From Sulfurovum sp. (lineage in GTDB: Bacteria > Campylobacterota > Campylobacteria > Campylobacterales > Sulfurovaceae): DNA of 64,000 nucleotides. Position 1 is the first letter of the stretch. Each line of letters starts with the position of its first letter. The stretch spans positions 186,001 to 250,000 of the forward strand of contig JAGXFO010000009.1 in NCBI GenBank assembly GCA_024637255.1, read 5' to 3'. This document shows, piece after piece, positions 1-7,650 of this stretch. The position numbers were made by a program, and so were the translations under genes. Under the pieces are notes generated by a model. The model did not search any database, had not been told where the DNA came from, and saw only the letters and a list, made by a program, of their open reading frames with translations.

Positions 1-308
1 TGGTGACTGCACCTACAGTTACTTTTCAAGAACAACTTACGCTGCCTGATGGCTCCAAAAGCGTTCAGGTGGCTAATCCAAAAACTTTAACTATCCGTAT
101 GGATAAGAATAAAACTATTTATCTCAATAAAGATACCTATGCACTAGATACTTTTGCAGATGATTTTGTAAATCAGTCAGTAAAATTTGATAAAAATTCA
201 GAAGTATATATTCGTGCAGATGAAAACTTAGAATATAAAAATGTCATGTACCTACTCAAGAGTGTAAAGGCTGCCGGTTTTCAGAAGGTCTCACTTATAA
301 CACAATGA
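1..308 (+). CDS. tolR: TolR/ExbD-family proton-channel subunit, 5' end outside window
   Basis: This is the C-terminal, periplasmic part of a TolR/ExbD protein, which works with TolQ to use the proton motive force to drive TolA. The reading frame is open from the first base. The visible 101 residues start just after where the single N-terminal membrane helix should end, so the GTG at position 3 is very unlikely to be the true start; family members are about 130-140 residues. The visible part has the typical fold pattern: a short strand-rich region, then IYLNKDTY and a C-terminal helix with EYKNVMYLLKSVKAAGF. Its stop overlaps the start of the tolA-like gene by 4 bases, as expected for a Tol operon. 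ExbD is the alternative, but tolB and pal downstream favour TolR. Confidence 0.85.
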   Translation, partial: VTAPTVTFQEQLTLPDGSKSVQVANPKTLTIRMDKNKTIYLNKDTYALDTFADDFVNQSVKFDKNSEVYIRADENLEYKNVMYLLKSVKAAGFQKVSLITQ

Positions 309-1198
309 GATATAGGTCCTCTACTCTTATATCTGGAGCGATGGCTTTTGGTATTTATATTGCTATAGTCTTACTATTGATTTTTTATTTTAATACACGT
401 GATGTCAAAAAATCCGTGCATTATGTAAAAAAAAATGAAAACCGTATAAGTATTTCCATGAGCGCTTCTAGCTCATCGCCTTCAAAGCAGACAAAAAAAG
501 CAGTTAAACCAAAGCCAAAACCTGTTCAAAAGCCAGTGGAAAAGCCAAAACCAAAACCAGTGGAAAAACCAAAACCTGTTCAAAAACCAGTGGAAAAACC
601 AAAACCAGTGGAAAAACCAAAGCCAGTGGAAAAACCAAAACCTATTGAAAAACCAGTAGAAAAGCCAAAGCCAAAACCAGTGGAAAAACCAAAACCTGTT
701 GAAAAAAAAGTACAAGATAGCAACACTACTAAACCTAAGGTACAAAAGAAACCTAAAGATCTTTTTGCTAATGTTGCTTCAGAAAAGGAAGTTGAAAAGC
801 CAAAGTCATTGACCAAGACAAACGATATGCCCACAAAACCTAAGAAAAATAATGTGATAAAATTATCGGATAAGCCAAGTGCGAGCGAAATGGTTTCTGA
901 TTCTCTAAAGATGCAAAAAAATAGTGACAGCGGTATAGAAAATGCTTACCTTGCAAGAATAGAAGAAAAGCTCAAAGGTTGGCCTGCACAAAGTGAATAT
1001 GCGGGAGAAATGGCACAAGTATCAATAACAGTAAACGCTAGTGGCGAATTTACATTCAAAGTTATTACGGCATCAGGAAACATGGAATTCAATGAAGGAT
1101 TAGAGGCTTACCTGAAACAGTTACAAAGTATTGGATTTGGCCGTCACAGGGGTGACAGACCCTATGAGCTTGATGTGGAATTTGTAGCTAAAGATTAG
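305..1198 (+). CDS. tolA: TolA/TonB-like energy-transducing envelope protein
   Basis: A 297-residue inner-membrane-anchored periplasmic protein that should link TolQR to TolB/Pal at the outer membrane. One membrane helix lies at about residues 11-29. It is followed by a long Lys/Pro-rich stretch (about residues 65-160) built from KPKPVEKP-type repeats, a charged linker, and a C-terminal TonB/TolA-like domain from about residue 215 (ARIEEKLKGWP, then SITVNASGEFTFKVI). The proline-rich spacer is more like TonB than the helical TolA spacer of enterobacteria, but the position between tolR and tolB supports a TolA role. It starts with ATG, overlapping the upstream gene by 4 bases. No tolB follows directly: about 500 bases of decayed DNA intervene. 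Confidence 0.8.
   Translation: MRYRSSTLISGAMAFGIYIAIVLLLIFYFNTRDVKKSVHYVKKNENRISISMSASSSSPSKQTKKAVKPKPKPVQKPVEKPKPKPVEKPKPVQKPVEKPKPVEKPKPVEKPKPIEKPVEKPKPKPVEKPKPVEKKVQDSNTTKPKVQKKPKDLFANVASEKEVEKPKSLTKTNDMPTKPKKNNVIKLSDKPSASEMVSDSLKMQKNSDSGIENAYLARIEEKLKGWPAQSEYAGEMAQVSITVNASGEFTFKVITASGNMEFNEGLEAYLKQLQSIGFGRHRGDRPYELDVEFVAKD
509..708 (+). repeat. In-gene KPKPVEKP repeat tract
   Basis: A run of imperfect short direct repeats in the tolA-like gene, with units close to AAACCAAAACCAGTGGAAAA in several variants. It encodes the Lys/Pro/Glu/Val-rich periplasmic spacer. Such tracts can gain or lose units by slippage, so spacer length may vary between strains. Long open frames on the minus strand here are only by-products of this composition. 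Confidence 0.85.
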
Positions 1199-1241
1199 GT
1201 ATATTACAATATTTTTTACTTAAATATTATATTTCAAACTC

Positions 1242-1310
1242 TTATTTTTCGATGGGTTTAGAAAAATAATATCCTTGATAGACAATGAGTTCTTTAAAAT
1301 AATTCAAAAT
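1242..1310 (-). pseudogene. Tail of a decayed EAL-domain (c-di-GMP phosphodiesterase) gene
   Basis: Read on the minus strand, these bases encode about 22 residues ending FKELIVYQGYYFSKPIEK and a stop. The QGYYFSKPI signature is the usual C-terminal end of EAL domains. Upstream, the same frame is full of stop codons, so only the tail survives. The fragment lies between tolA and tolB and no intact GGDEF or EAL gene is beside it. Confidence 0.55.
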
Positions 1311-1590
1311 AGATTATCATCCTTATTATGCTATCTAATGTGTCAACAATTATTTCTCTTTATACTTTTTGACTTGATAGGTGGAAATCTCAGGGTGACT
1401 AGCAAGGCAATCTCTGTTTAAGTTGGCCTTGAGACATAAAGAGGAAAAAAGTCATCAAATTTAGGCAGCTGTTCCCAAACCTGAGGCAGATAGGGTCGCT
1501 TGATTTCCATTGTGTTTAAGCACGATACCATCTTGAAAAGGTACGACTTTATTTTTCAGGTCTTCGGCATCATCATCCAATTTTAACTCC
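1311..1590 (-). other. Decayed coding-like sequence between tolA and tolB
   Basis: The minus strand here shows three short protein-like stretches in shifting frames. One is a 39-codon frame at 1580-1461 with a TTG start behind an AGGAG, reading DDDAEDLKNKVVPFQDG. One is a 30-codon frame at 1510-1418 containing YLPQVWEQLPKFDDFFPLYV. One runs about 1440-1350 and ends STYQVKKYKEK. Together they look like a gene broken by frameshifts rather than plain spacer. I do not recognise the ancestral family. The first frame could be a real small gene, but nothing else supports that. Confidence 0.35.
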
Positions 1591-1630
1591 TAATGATTTA
1601 TTCTAGTATATTTTTAGATAAGTAAATTTT

Positions 1631-1652
1631 TTAATGCATATTTAATGCATAT
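1631..1652 (+). promoter_or_regulatory. Tandem 11-bp direct repeat upstream of tolB
   Basis: Two exact copies of TTAATGCATAT lie head to tail, 54 bases before the tolB GTG. A possible -10 (TACAAT) follows at 1669-1674. The TTAATGC core and the 11-bp period match the repeats before dctP and the porin gene. The spacing to the -10 differs from those sites and ATGCAT is itself palindromic, so a shared regulator is less certain here. Confidence 0.4.
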
Positions 1653-1705
1653 TTTAACACAGCACTGATACAATACTGAGTTAAATACTAACATAAGGAA
1701 TCAAA

Positions 1706-2959
1706 GTGCGATATTTATTTGTACTATTACTAGCCATTAACTTTTTTACATCCAGCCTCTTAGCCGTAGATGCAAAGTTGAGGATAGAAAAAGATGTTGA
1801 ACAGCGTGTGCGTATAGCTTTAGTAGATGGTTCGGTTGCTAAGAACAGTAAAGTATTTAATATTTTACTTTCAGATCTTAAAATAAGCGGACATTTTTTA
1901 CCGGACACTATGCATCATCAGGGAGATGTTTCTTCAGACCTCCTTCCTCCTGCACTCAAAAGTCAAGAGTATGTCCTTAAATATAGTGTGAATCAGCAAT
2001 CAGGCACCCAGCTTTTAGTACGTCTCCTGAAAGCTTCTGACGGAACACAGCTCTTCAAAAAGAGTTATAGTATCCCGACAACAGACAAGATGCCATTTTT
2101 GGTACATAAGGCTGTTTCTGATATTAACAATGCATTACAATATCCAGATATTTCCTGGATTACACGATATGTGGTTTTTGCTGTCTATACTACGCCTGGA
2201 CGAAGTGAAATACGTTTGGCTGATTATACACTTAATTATAAAAAAACCATTATCAGAGGAGGGTTAAACCTTTTTCCAAAATGGGCAGATGAAAAACAAC
2301 GATCTTTGTACTATACTTCGTACAAAGGTGTAGTTCCTGCATTATATAGGCTTGATATTTATAATGGTTCAAAAGAAGAGATAGTAAGTTCAGATGGTAT
2401 GTTAGTCTGTTCAGATGTAAGTAAAAACGGTTCAAAACTTTTACTGACAATGGCACCCGAAGGTCAGGCGGATATCTATGAATTTGATCTTGGATCAAAA
2501 TCTAAAACAAAAATAACAGACTTTAAAGGTATTGATGTAAATGGCAAATATATTGACAATGAAAGTCGTATAGTATTTATCTCTAACCGACTCGGGTATG
2601 CAAATGTTTTTAAGAAGGCTATACACTCTCCGGCGACTTCACAAGTAGTTTATCACGGACGAAATAATAACGCCTGTGATACTCATGGAGACAAAATAGT
2701 GTATTCCAGCAGGGAAAGCAATAATGCTTTTGGAAGTAATACTTTCAACCTTTATCTTACTTCTTCGGGAAGTTCGGATACGAGACCACTTACAACAACA
2801 GGCACAAACCAATTTCCGCGTTTTTCTACAGACGGCTCGGTGATACTCTTTCTTAAACAGAGTGGTCGTAGCTCATCTATAGGATACATAAATTTAATCA
2901 GTCAGCAAAGTCTGCTTTTCCCGTTTAATGACAGGAAAGTGCAATCTATTGATTGGTAA
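1706..2959 (+). CDS. tolB: Tol-Pal system protein TolB
   Basis: A 417-residue periplasmic protein that interacts with Pal and TolA to keep the outer membrane tied to the cell during division. It has a cleavable signal peptide (about residues 1-20, hydrophobic core LFVLLLAINFFTSSLLA). An N-terminal TolB domain follows, then from about residue 170 a series of WD40-like/propeller blades with the pattern of NLFPKWADEKQRSLYYTSY and RIVFISNRLGYANVF. The start is GTG with AAGGA about 8 bases upstream. Pal and CpoB follow at once, so the order is the standard one. Length is normal for the family. Confidence 0.93.
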   Translation: MRYLFVLLLAINFFTSSLLAVDAKLRIEKDVEQRVRIALVDGSVAKNSKVFNILLSDLKISGHFLPDTMHHQGDVSSDLLPPALKSQEYVLKYSVNQQSGTQLLVRLLKASDGTQLFKKSYSIPTTDKMPFLVHKAVSDINNALQYPDISWITRYVVFAVYTTPGRSEIRLADYTLNYKKTIIRGGLNLFPKWADEKQRSLYYTSYKGVVPALYRLDIYNGSKEEIVSSDGMLVCSDVSKNGSKLLLTMAPEGQADIYEFDLGSKSKTKITDFKGIDVNGKYIDNESRIVFISNRLGYANVFKKAIHSPATSQVVYHGRNNNACDTHGDKIVYSSRESNNAFGSNTFNLYLTSSGSSDTRPLTTTGTNQFPRFSTDGSVILFLKQSGRSSSIGYINLISQQSLLFPFNDRKVQSIDW

Positions 2960-2981
2960 TACTTCTTTTTAAAGGATAAAA

Positions 2982-3518
2982 ATGACACACAAGTTACTTA
3001 TGGCAACAGCATTACTTTCACTATTATTGAGTGGATGTGGACAAACAGCACCTGAGTTGGACGGTAGTAAGAATAATATTTCAGATGCTCCAGATATTGG
3101 GGGAGATACGGTAAGTATAGACGAAAATGGTTATGGCAGCGGGTCTGGCGGGTCTGGCGGGTCTAATGGTAATTACAACAGCAGTAGCGACGGCTTTAGA
3201 AGTATTTATTTTGGATTTGGTGACTATACAATATCATCAGATATGGAAAGTAATATGAATACAAATATCAAAGTAGCAACGTCGGCAGCTTCTAAAGTTA
3301 AAATAGAAGGTAACTGTGACGAGTTTGGTACTGATGAATACAATTATGCTTTAGGACTCAAGCGTGCAAAGACCGTTAAAGACAGCCTGTCAGCACAAGG
3401 GGTGAATACAAGCAAGATGGTGCTCGTGAGCTTTGGTGAAAGTAGTCCTGTATGCAGTGAACCAAGCGATAGTTGTTATGATAGAAACCGAAGAGTTGAT
3501 ATACGTCTAGTTAGATAA
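2982..3518 (+). CDS. pal: Peptidoglycan-associated lipoprotein Pal
   Basis: A 178-residue outer-membrane lipoprotein that binds peptidoglycan. The signal ends with the lipobox LLSGC, making Cys19 the lipidated residue. A glycine/serine-rich linker with GSGGSGGS repeats lies around residues 48-66. The OmpA-like domain (about 70-178) has the expected IEGNCDEFGTDEYN and DRNRRVDIRL motifs. The extra cysteines near the C-terminus (VCSEPSDSCYD) could form a disulfide. It sits 22 bases after tolB with AAAGGA before the ATG. OmpA-type lipoproteins are common, but this context makes Pal the clear choice. Confidence 0.93.
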   Translation: MTHKLLMATALLSLLLSGCGQTAPELDGSKNNISDAPDIGGDTVSIDENGYGSGSGGSGGSNGNYNSSSDGFRSIYFGFGDYTISSDMESNMNTNIKVATSAASKVKIEGNCDEFGTDEYNYALGLKRAKTVKDSLSAQGVNTSKMVLVSFGESSPVCSEPSDSCYDRNRRVDIRLVR

Positions 3519-3523
3519 GGCTG

Positions 3524-4351
3524 ATGATGATATTTAAGTATGCTAAACGTAGTATATGTATTTTTGCTCTAAGCATGGGATTTGTGTATGCTGAACCTTC
3601 AGTCTATGGATTTGGAAGTGATGAATATAGTGACAATGAACCATCATCAGTTCAAGACTCTAGCACTATAGCCTCTTTGAGGCAACAAATAGCGCAGCAG
3701 AATGAGAGATTAGATGGTCTGACAACGATTATAGAAGGTTTGAGTGCATCCATCAATGAACTGCAAATTGGAAGAGACAATACCTCTTCTGTAGGAAATG
3801 ATAATGCTTCCAGTGATGCTGTGCTGAAAAAGTTGGCTGAAATGATTGATAAAATCAATCAAAATTATGTCACCAAGGATGAGCTGCAAAAATCTTTAGG
3901 CAATAAGCATGCAGTTGTCAGAGAAAATAAAGTATTGAATGAAAATACGATTAAAGCACCTAAAGATACGCAGGACTCATTGCAGAATGAAAGTAGCGCA
4001 ACACTCTATAATGAAGGAGTAAGGCATTTTGTAAAACAGCGTTATGCTGAAGCACAAAAAAGATTTACACTTACAGATACAAAAGGGTACAAGCCCGCAG
4101 CTTCAAATTATTATCTGGGGGAAATTGCGTATTATACAAATAAACACCAAGATGCAATTTTTTATTTTAAAAAAAGTGCTGGTTTATATGATCAGGCGAG
4201 CTATATAGATACGCTACTTCTTCATACTGCCATATCGCTTGAAAACACAGGAGATAAAGCACAGGCAAAGATTTTTTACGAGAATATCATACAAAACTAT
4301 GCAGAAAAGAAGACTGCTCAAATTGCCAAGCAAAGGTTAAAAAGACTATAG
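3524..4351 (+). CDS. cpoB: CpoB/YbgF-like coiled-coil TPR protein
   Basis: A 275-residue exported protein, the usual last member of the Tol-Pal cluster, which in E. coli coordinates the Tol system with peptidoglycan synthesis. It has a signal peptide ending near residue 23 (FALSMGFVYA). A short coiled-coil/trimerisation segment follows (about 47-75, SLRQQIAQQNERLDGLTTI). After a low-complexity middle, TPR repeats run from about residue 155 to the end (LYNEGVRHFVKQRYAEAQKRF, YYLGEIAYYTNKHQDAIFYF). It starts 5 bases after the pal stop and its stop overlaps the next start. Confidence 0.85.
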   Translation: MMIFKYAKRSICIFALSMGFVYAEPSVYGFGSDEYSDNEPSSVQDSSTIASLRQQIAQQNERLDGLTTIIEGLSASINELQIGRDNTSSVGNDNASSDAVLKKLAEMIDKINQNYVTKDELQKSLGNKHAVVRENKVLNENTIKAPKDTQDSLQNESSATLYNEGVRHFVKQRYAEAQKRFTLTDTKGYKPAASNYYLGEIAYYTNKHQDAIFYFKKSAGLYDQASYIDTLLLHTAISLENTGDKAQAKIFYENIIQNYAEKKTAQIAKQRLKRL

Positions 4352-4941
4352 TGAAAGAAAATGGCATGTTTAAAATTATTAGTATCTTCGCTTCTCTCAT
4401 TTATGTGCTGTTTGCAAGTGAAGAGTATAAAGTATTGCCACTCAAGGGCACTGAGACTATCCCTATAGAAAAAACAGTTTTTAAACTGGTAAAAAATCAT
4501 AATGAAAAAATTGTAGATCTTACAGGGAAAAACTTCATACTTGTTTCTGTGAGGGAACCTGGAAGCGACGGACGTTTTTATGCAGTTGACAAAGACGGTA
4601 CTGTATGGTGGAGCGGACCTGTAACCTCAGGTGCACCAGAGTTTAGAAGTCCATCAGGTATTTTTACTATTATACAGAAAAAACGTTACCATATGTCGAC
4701 GCTTTATCCTGAAGATAGCGGCATCAATAATATGAATTATATGATGAAGTTCACACATGGTGGACATGCGCTGCATGAAGGAAGTGTAGACTGGATGTCT
4801 CATGGTTGCATACATATAGATCCTAAAGATGTGCCCGTTATTTATAACTGGTCTACATTTAATACAAAAGTGGTCATCACCAGACATACTTATATGCCCT
4901 TTGCAAAAGAAGACTTGAAAAGAATTTATGGTAAAAAGTAA
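4351..4941 (+). CDS. L,D-transpeptidase (YkuD family) after the Tol-Pal genes
   Basis: A 196-residue secreted enzyme expected to make 3-3 peptidoglycan crosslinks or attach proteins to peptidoglycan. The YkuD active-site motif is clear: HGGHALHEG at about 136-144 and SHGCIHIDPKD with nucleophile Cys153. A hydrophobic N-terminal segment (FKIISIFASLIYVLFAS) serves as signal or anchor. The GTG at 4351 overlaps the cpoB stop by one base; an in-frame ATG at 4363 is an equally good start and gives a cleaner signal peptide. The tight coupling suggests co-expression with Tol-Pal. A terminator hairpin follows directly. Confidence 0.82.
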   Translation: MKENGMFKIISIFASLIYVLFASEEYKVLPLKGTETIPIEKTVFKLVKNHNEKIVDLTGKNFILVSVREPGSDGRFYAVDKDGTVWWSGPVTSGAPEFRSPSGIFTIIQKKRYHMSTLYPEDSGINNMNYMMKFTHGGHALHEGSVDWMSHGCIHIDPKDVPVIYNWSTFNTKVVITRHTYMPFAKEDLKRIYGKK

Positions 4942-4965
4942 AGAGCCTTCCCGTAGCTCTTTTAA
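4940..4965 (+). terminator. Hairpin terminator of the tol-pal-LDT unit
   Basis: AAAGAGC and GCTCTTT arms (4940-4946 and 4956-4962) with a 9-base loop, beginning at the stop codon of the L,D-transpeptidase gene and followed by T-containing sequence. Confidence 0.6.
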
Positions 4966-5345
4966 ATGCTTTTTCTACGGTATTTATGCAAGTGGTTCTA
5001 GTAATTACAGTTGTTCCGATTACTTATACATGTGATTGCTTGCATAATGTATCTTATTTGTATTCTCAGACAATATATATCAACTTCACCCACTCAAGTG
5101 CCACTTTTGGTAAGATGTGTTACGGACATGATTATATCATTATTGGTATTATTTGTTAAAATAGAGGCCATTTACAGTGACAGGAAAATTGATGGATGTT
5201 CTCGTGCATGTAGGTATAGAAGGTTTGAGAATGTATAAATTTAAGATTTATGATCTAGGGCAAATAAGATAAAAATTATCTCTTGTCTAAGGCTTGCTAA
5301 AGTTTGATTGGCTAGAATAACACAAATTTAACAATAGGAAACAGT
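4966..5345. other. Gene-free stretch before slyD
   Basis: About 380 bases without a convincing gene. A 75-codon frame (5011-5238) has no ribosome site and an unnatural composition. A shorter frame from GTG at about 5178 to 5257 (VTGKLMDVLVHVGIEGLRMY) has a TAAAAT-like box 20 bases upstream but matches nothing I know. The last 60 bases should hold the slyD promoter and its site (AATAGGAAACAGT before the ATG). Confidence 0.5.
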
Positions 5346-5861
5346 ATGATAATTACAAATGAAAACTGTGTTGTAGGCATAGAATACGAAGTAAAAGAAG
5401 CAGGTGCAACAGAAGTTGTAGATACTAATAAAGGTGCACAGCCACTAGAGTTTATCATCGGGAAAGGTCAAATCATCCCAGGTCTTGAGAATGCACTGGT
5501 TGGTATGGCTGAAGGTGAAAGTGGAGACATTATGGTTTCTGCAGGAGATGCATACGGTGATGTAAACCCAGAAGCAGTACAAACACTTCCTGTCGATCAG
5601 TTTGCTGGTGTAGATCTTGTAGAAGGCATGACACTTTATGGTCAAGGTGAAGATGGTCAATCAACACAAGTAATAGTAAAATCATTTGATGAGAAAGAAG
5701 TAAATGTAGACTTTAACCATCCATTGGCCGGCAAAGACTTAGTCTTCTCAGTAACTGTACTGAGCGCTAGAGAAGCAACAGCAGATGAAATCACTTCTGG
5801 TCAAGTTGGCGGACCTGCAACTTCAGGCGGTAGCTGTGGTACAGGATGTGGTTGCCACTAA
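5346..5861 (+). CDS. slyD: SlyD-type FKBP peptidyl-prolyl isomerase
   Basis: A 171-residue cytosolic folding helper and probable nickel-binding metallochaperone. The FKBP domain is at the N-terminus (LEFIIGKGQIIPGLENALVG) with an inserted-flap domain in the middle (about residues 70-125, SLYD-like AGDAYGDVNPEAVQTLP before it). HPLAGKDLVFSVTV closes the FKBP fold. The tail is short and ends in GGSCGTGCGCH, a compact Cys/His metal-binding cluster. That is typical of epsilonproteobacterial SlyD and relevant for hydrogenase or urease nickel supply. It is transcribed alone: a hairpin follows and a new promoter precedes the next gene. Confidence 0.9.
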   Translation: MIITNENCVVGIEYEVKEAGATEVVDTNKGAQPLEFIIGKGQIIPGLENALVGMAEGESGDIMVSAGDAYGDVNPEAVQTLPVDQFAGVDLVEGMTLYGQGEDGQSTQVIVKSFDEKEVNVDFNHPLAGKDLVFSVTVLSAREATADEITSGQVGGPATSGGSCGTGCGCH

Positions 5862-5876
5862 TATTTGTCTTATTTT

Positions 5877-5902
5877 GCGTCAGCTTCATAGAAGTTTGAC
5901 GC
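5877..5902 (+). terminator. Hairpin after slyD
   Basis: GCGTCA (5877-5882) pairs with TGACGC (5897-5902), with a second inner stem CTTC/GAAG around an ATA loop. It stands 15 bases after the slyD stop. No clear T-run follows, so it may act as a 3'-end stabiliser. Confidence 0.5.
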
Positions 5903-5981
5903 TTCGCTAAGTTATACATTTTCTTCGCAATATGCAACAAATTCCAAAACAACACTAAGACTAAAATACCTCATTTTGTAT

Positions 5982-5987
5982 TATAAT
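5982..5987 (+). promoter_or_regulatory. -10 box (TATAAT) for the phosphorelay-like gene
   Basis: A perfect TATAAT 38 bases before the ATG at 6026, in A/T-rich sequence. Epsilonproteobacterial sigma-70 promoters often lack a clear -35, and none is seen here. Confidence 0.5.
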
Positions 5988-6025
5988 TCGATATCATATC
6001 TTTTAGAATTTCGTGAAAGGGTGAT

Positions 6026-7336
6026 ATGGACAAGACAGAACAACATTTTGATGTAAGTATACTATTAAAGACTCTTTTTTCATCCTTGGAAACAATAAGA
6101 CACGAAAAGAATATCGAACTTATTTATGATATGGAAGCAACAATACCAAGAGAATTAAGAGGCGACTTTGCGGTATTACTACGACTACTTATTAAAATTC
6201 TTACTTTTATTTTTAAAAATACAGACAAAAAAGAGATCGTATTATCTCTTGGAGCACCAGAAGATTTTTTATATGAAGAATTAATGTCTTTTGAGATAAA
6301 AGATACAAATATAGCTCAAGAGAAGATACTCGAATTTTTAGAAAGCAATATCAGTAGAGACCTTGAGACACTTCGAGGAAAAGTTGTTTACGAGAAAGCG
6401 GAAGATGTACATATAGATATACCTTTTAGAGCACAAGAATTAGGATATAGGCGACACTATAGATTGCCGCATATATCAATGTTGGGCAAAAGGGTTTTGC
6501 TGATTTGTGTAAGTAAGAAAGTATCCCACAGTATAGAGAAAATGCTTAAATATTTTCTCTATACTGTGGATGTGGGACTTGAGGCATACAAAGTGCAAGG
6601 CAATAATTTAGCTAGCTATGATATTTTGATTGTAGAAGACCGTCTTAGTACTGATGCATTAAATGATATTATTATGAAAGCGCAGCAAAATATACCTTTA
6701 AAATGTGTAATACTTCAAGATTCACATATGACGCAATCTGAGACAATGCCATGTGTCAGCACACATTTGGTAAAGCCTGTGACGCAAGAGAGTATATTTG
6801 AATTAATTTTGTCTCTTTATAGAGATGAGGGTGACAAGATAGAGATAAAAATAAACGAAAAAAATTATAGTGTTGATATAGAAAAATATCTTCAAGAAAA
6901 AAAAGAAAATCCTATCAAGGCAAACACGGTAGAGAATCATTTGAAACCATTGCCGACATTTCAAAATACTGCAGAAGCAAGAAAGGGGATTATATTGCCC
7001 ATTTTAGACAAAGTGGTGGGCGAGAAAAACACAAAAAATATGGGCTCAAACTATAAAAATGAGTTAAAAATTTTTTTAGATATTTTCGATCGTTCAGATT
7101 TATATTTTAGGCAAATTGTAAATGAAAAAGCAATTAGTAAGATTAAACAATTTAGTATTGATTTAGAAAAACAATCTAAAATTATCGGTGCACAAAGTAT
7201 GCTCAAGTTTGCAGATACTGTCAGCCTCATTTTTGTGTATAATAAACTTGATATGCTTGTAATTTATCCTGGAAAATACCATATAGAGCTGAGAAAACTC
7301 ATTGAAGAAATAAAAAAAGAACTACATATTAAGTAG
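6026..7336 (+). CDS. Degenerate histidine-kinase/receiver/Hpt-like protein of unknown role
   Basis: A 436-residue cytosolic protein with the order of a phosphorelay protein but lacking its catalytic residues. Residues 1-130 resemble the first half of a kinase ATPase domain (GDFAVLLRLLIKILTFIFKN in the N-box position, the key Asn not in place). Residues about 153-270 resemble a receiver: YDILIVEDRLSTD holds an acceptor-like Asp and LVKPV the conserved Lys, but the acidic pair after the first strand is missing (LLICVSKK). Residues about 345-436 resemble an Hpt helical bundle (LEKQSKIIGAQSMLKFAD) with the histidine replaced. It is probably a non-catalytic scaffold or sensor. It has its own promoter, and rubredoxin converges from the other side. 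Confidence 0.6.
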   Translation: MDKTEQHFDVSILLKTLFSSLETIRHEKNIELIYDMEATIPRELRGDFAVLLRLLIKILTFIFKNTDKKEIVLSLGAPEDFLYEELMSFEIKDTNIAQEKILEFLESNISRDLETLRGKVVYEKAEDVHIDIPFRAQELGYRRHYRLPHISMLGKRVLLICVSKKVSHSIEKMLKYFLYTVDVGLEAYKVQGNNLASYDILIVEDRLSTDALNDIIMKAQQNIPLKCVILQDSHMTQSETMPCVSTHLVKPVTQESIFELILSLYRDEGDKIEIKINEKNYSVDIEKYLQEKKENPIKANTVENHLKPLPTFQNTAEARKGIILPILDKVVGEKNTKNMGSNYKNELKIFLDIFDRSDLYFRQIVNEKAISKIKQFSIDLEKQSKIIGAQSMLKFADTVSLIFVYNKLDMLVIYPGKYHIELRKLIEEIKKELHIK

Positions 7337-7349
7337 TTATTCCAATAGA

Positions 7350-7520
7350 CTATGTTTCTCGAAGCTCCTCAAAATCCTCTTTACTCACACCACAATCTGG
7401 GCACTCCCAATCCTCAGGGATATCTTCAAATGCTGTTCCCGGCGCTATGCCACTATCCGGGTCACCTAATGCGGGGTCGTAAATATATTGACATACGGTA
7501 CAAATGTATTTTTGGCTCAT
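7350..7520 (-). CDS. Rubredoxin
   Basis: A 56-residue iron protein for one-electron transfer, often serving oxygen or peroxide detoxification in microaerophiles. Both iron-binding pairs are present: [12 protein letters not shown] (Cys7, Cys10) and [13 protein letters not shown] (Cys40, Cys43), with the typical [20 protein letters not shown] between. Length is standard. The ATG is preceded by AAGGA. It lies between a convergent gene and the divergent fabD, so it is probably transcribed alone; no partner reductase gene is near. Confidence 0.95.
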   Translation of the reverse strand: MSQKYICTVCQYIYDPALGDPDSGIAPGTAFEDIPEDWECPDCGVSKEDFEELRET

Positions 7521-7650
7521 TACTTATCCTTTTTATACTGTAGTACTCTATCTTTGTGCGTGTGCAATCTGTGTTTAGTCCTGCCTAGATGAACTGTAAA
7601 CTAAACATGGTAAAATACATAAAATATTTTAATACTTCCAAAGGACACGT

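Noticed and set aside
482..834. Long minus-strand frames rich in Phe and Trp inside the tolA-like gene
   Set aside because: They are the mirror of the Lys/Pro repeat tract; no ribosome site and unnatural composition.
5011..5238. 75-codon frame between the L,D-transpeptidase and slyD
   Set aside because: No ribosome site, odd composition and no recognisable domain; treated as spacer.
7352..7543. Plus-strand 63-codon frame opposite rubredoxin
   Set aside because: It is the antisense of the clear rubredoxin gene on the minus strand.
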